Shown: in pieces, positions 22,220 to 23,310 of the stretch
Position numbering within the stretch: the stretch's first letter is position 1
Layout of the letters: each line of letters begins with the position of its first letter
IMG/VR virus record: IMGVR_UViG_3300007628_000003
Location: 1 to 23,310 of that record
DNA length: 23,310 nucleotides
Source of the DNA: a virus
Strand: one strand, 5' to 3'
Program-made: the position numbers and the translations under genes
Notes under the pieces: generated by a model
Told to the model about the DNA's origin: nothing
What the model saw: only the letters and a program-made list of their open reading frames with translations
Databases searched by the model: none

Positions 22220-22752
22220 AGCCCGATGGATATAGTTTACGGTCTATAAGTGATTATTTCAAATATCTGAGAACTAATTTTAAGTTTACAAGAAAGATAG
22301 TTCCCGGAAGAATGTATTCTTATCACTACAATTTTAGCAAGGAATATCCGAGGGAAGAGCTTAGATTGTATGATTATGAACCGTTAGTGTTTATATTCGA
22401 GGTTAGGGGAAAATATGCACTGGGTATGAATTTTCACCACATGCCCCCAAAACCAAGAATGATTTGGTTTGACAGAATATCAAAATTGTCAAGAAGATTA
22501 GATGAAACTGTAAGAATTAGAGGATTGGGTGGACAGCCGGTTTATAGGATATATGGATTAAATTATCCTAAAGTTTATCAAGTGTTAAGAAAAACGAAAG
22601 TGGCTATAAGAAAGTATAGACTTGATAGAATAACAAACGCGAGAGCTATTGATTTAAGAAAATTCAAGGAAGTAAGTGCATTTTTTGCAAGAACGTATTT
22701 TGATGCGAACATAGCTGACATTAGGATGCGGTATAATAAGTTTGTGCCGTAG
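22216..22752 (+). CDS. Conserved basic phage protein upstream of the portal gene (178 aa)
   Basis: A 178-aa, Arg/Tyr-rich basic protein. The pattern GRMYSYHYNFSKE…LRLYDYEPLVFIFEVRGKYALGMNFHHMPPKPRM resembles a family widespread in T4-like phages (…LPxYDxFPLVFPL…GxNLHYLPPxxR). It appears to contain a compact beta domain followed by basic helices. I do not know an established function; the basic character and the neighbouring gp20 suggest DNA contact or a head or neck assembly role. It is followed by a 41-nt gap with a late-promoter-like sequence before gp20. Confidence 0.7.
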   Translation: MKPDGYSLRSISDYFKYLRTNFKFTRKIVPGRMYSYHYNFSKEYPREELRLYDYEPLVFIFEVRGKYALGMNFHHMPPKPRMIWFDRISKLSRRLDETVRIRGLGGQPVYRIYGLNYPKVYQVLRKTKVAIRKYRLDRITNARAIDLRKFKEVSAFFARTYFDANIADIRMRYNKFVP

Positions 22753-22755
22753 TAG

Positions 22756-22763
22756 CATAAATA
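22756..22763 (+). promoter_or_regulatory. Probable late promoter CATAAATA before the portal gene
   Basis: CATAAATA differs at one position from the T4 late consensus. It lies in the 41-nt gap between the preceding stop and the gp20 ATG, about 30 nt upstream of that start. AAGGGA before ATG 22794 is the ribosome site. It is weaker evidence than the two exact boxes at 17898 and 20868. Confidence 0.5.
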
Positions 22764-22793
22764 CTTATATAAAATTTTTCATAAGGGACGTTG

Positions 22794-23310
22794 ATGAAAT
22801 ATACAGGTCAAATAGCAGAGATAAATCCATTTGCTAAGTTTTTTTTGAATTTCATACCTAAATCTTGGCGTGACACTCAGCAACAAATTAGTGATAATTC
22901 TCAGGGGCAAACTCAGGAAGAATTAGAACATAAGACTTCTGATAATTATGATAGTTATGCTGATTTACATATAATGGATTTTGATTTTGAACAATATTTT
23001 TCAAATAAGAAATCCAGAGTGCATAAATATAGAGAAATGGCATTGTCTCCTGAGGTTTCAGATGCACTCGATAATATATGTGATGAGGCCATTGTAAAGA
23101 AAGATAATGCTATCGCAGTGCTTAATTTTGAAAATGATGATATGAATGATCTTGTAAAGAAGAGAATCCGCGCGACGTTCGATTATCTACATGATAAAGT
23201 ATATAAGCTGAATAGAAATGGGTGGAATCTTTTTTATAAATGGCTTGTTGATGGAGAACTTTATCTTGAATTGATAATGAACAGTAAGAAAGATAACATA
23301 ATTGGATTTA
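22794..23310 (+). CDS. 20: Portal protein (T4 gp20-like), 5' part
   Basis: The frame stays open to the window end, giving 172 residues. After a variable glutamine-rich N-terminus, the conserved gp20 core begins: YREMALSPEVSDALDNICDEAIV (T4-type YRxLAxxPEVxxAIDxIxNEAIV), then IRATFDYLHDKVYKLNRNGWNLFYKWLVDGELYLELI, the stem-wing region of the T4 portal (…GxxLFRxWYVDGRLYxHxI). Twelve copies form the ring at one head vertex through which DNA is packaged and to which the neck attaches. AAGGGA lies upstream of ATG 22794. The rest of the gene is outside the window. Confidence 0.9.
   Translation, partial: MKYTGQIAEINPFAKFFLNFIPKSWRDTQQQISDNSQGQTQEELEHKTSDNYDSYADLHIMDFDFEQYFSNKKSRVHKYREMALSPEVSDALDNICDEAIVKKDNAIAVLNFENDDMNDLVKKRIRATFDYLHDKVYKLNRNGWNLFYKWLVDGELYLELIMNSKKDNIIGF

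Noticed and set aside
22765-22786. Imperfect AT palindrome with CTTAT and ATAAG arms before gp20
   Set aside because: It is interrupted by two mismatches and consists almost only of A and T; it is expected by chance in this composition and has no terminator form.
1-23310. tRNA genes, CRISPR arrays, transposons and attachment sites
   Set aside because: No cloverleaf-like segments, regular repeat-spacer arrays, transposase frames or flanking repeats were seen, and no gap between genes exceeds about 100 nt.

Overview
The window is a piece of an AT-rich, tailed-phage genome of the T4-like (myovirus) type. Every confidently recognised gene lies on the + strand, packed head to tail with frequent ATGA or TAATG overlaps. 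The diagnostic set is the T4 replisome (gp43 DNA polymerase, UvsX, gp41 helicase, gp61 primase, gp32, RNase H, UvsW), the head and neck proteins gp4, gp14 and gp20, and T4-type late promoters (TATAAATA). The vitamin B12-type (class II) ribonucleotide reductase and the load of inteins fit an environmental or aquatic relative rather than an enterobacterial T4. The host cannot be told from the sequence.

Layout: (1) 1-1327, the tail of a dUTPase and a glycosyltransferase. (2) 1338-8966, the replication and recombination block: DNA polymerase, an unknown acidic protein, UvsX, a small protein, gp41, two unknown proteins in the place where T4 keeps helicase-loading and late-transcription factors, then gp32 closed by a strong terminator. 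(3) 9014-12548, primase, a RuvC-like nuclease, a 41-aa protein, RNase H, gp4 head-completion nuclease and a 63-aa protein. (4) 12545-16292, an intein-rich segment: a class II RNR carrying two contiguous mini-inteins, followed directly by the C-terminal half of UvsW carrying the C-terminal half of a split intein. (5) 16312-17902, a zinc-ribbon metallophosphoesterase and a small charged protein. (6) 17898-23310, the virion region with late promoters: gp14 neck protein, an unknown protein, a collagen-like fibre protein, a large structural protein, five small or medium conserved or unknown proteins (two of them tandem paralogues), and the start of the gp20 portal.

How it works together: nucleotide supply (dUTPase, NrdJ) feeds a T4-style replisome. 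UvsX and UvsW serve recombination-dependent replication. RNase H and the RuvC-like nuclease process primers and branched DNA. The gp14, gp4 and gp20 genes belong to head, neck and packaging assembly.

The most notable system is the intein cluster at 12815-15368. RNR has one intein ending at a conserved redox cysteine and a second inside the catalytic N-x-C-x-E motif. UvsW is broken inside its DEAH box by a split intein whose N-terminal partner is not in this window. Neither complete intein has room for a homing endonuclease. Active RNR and active UvsW should therefore both depend on protein splicing, UvsW on splicing in trans between two separately made polypeptides.
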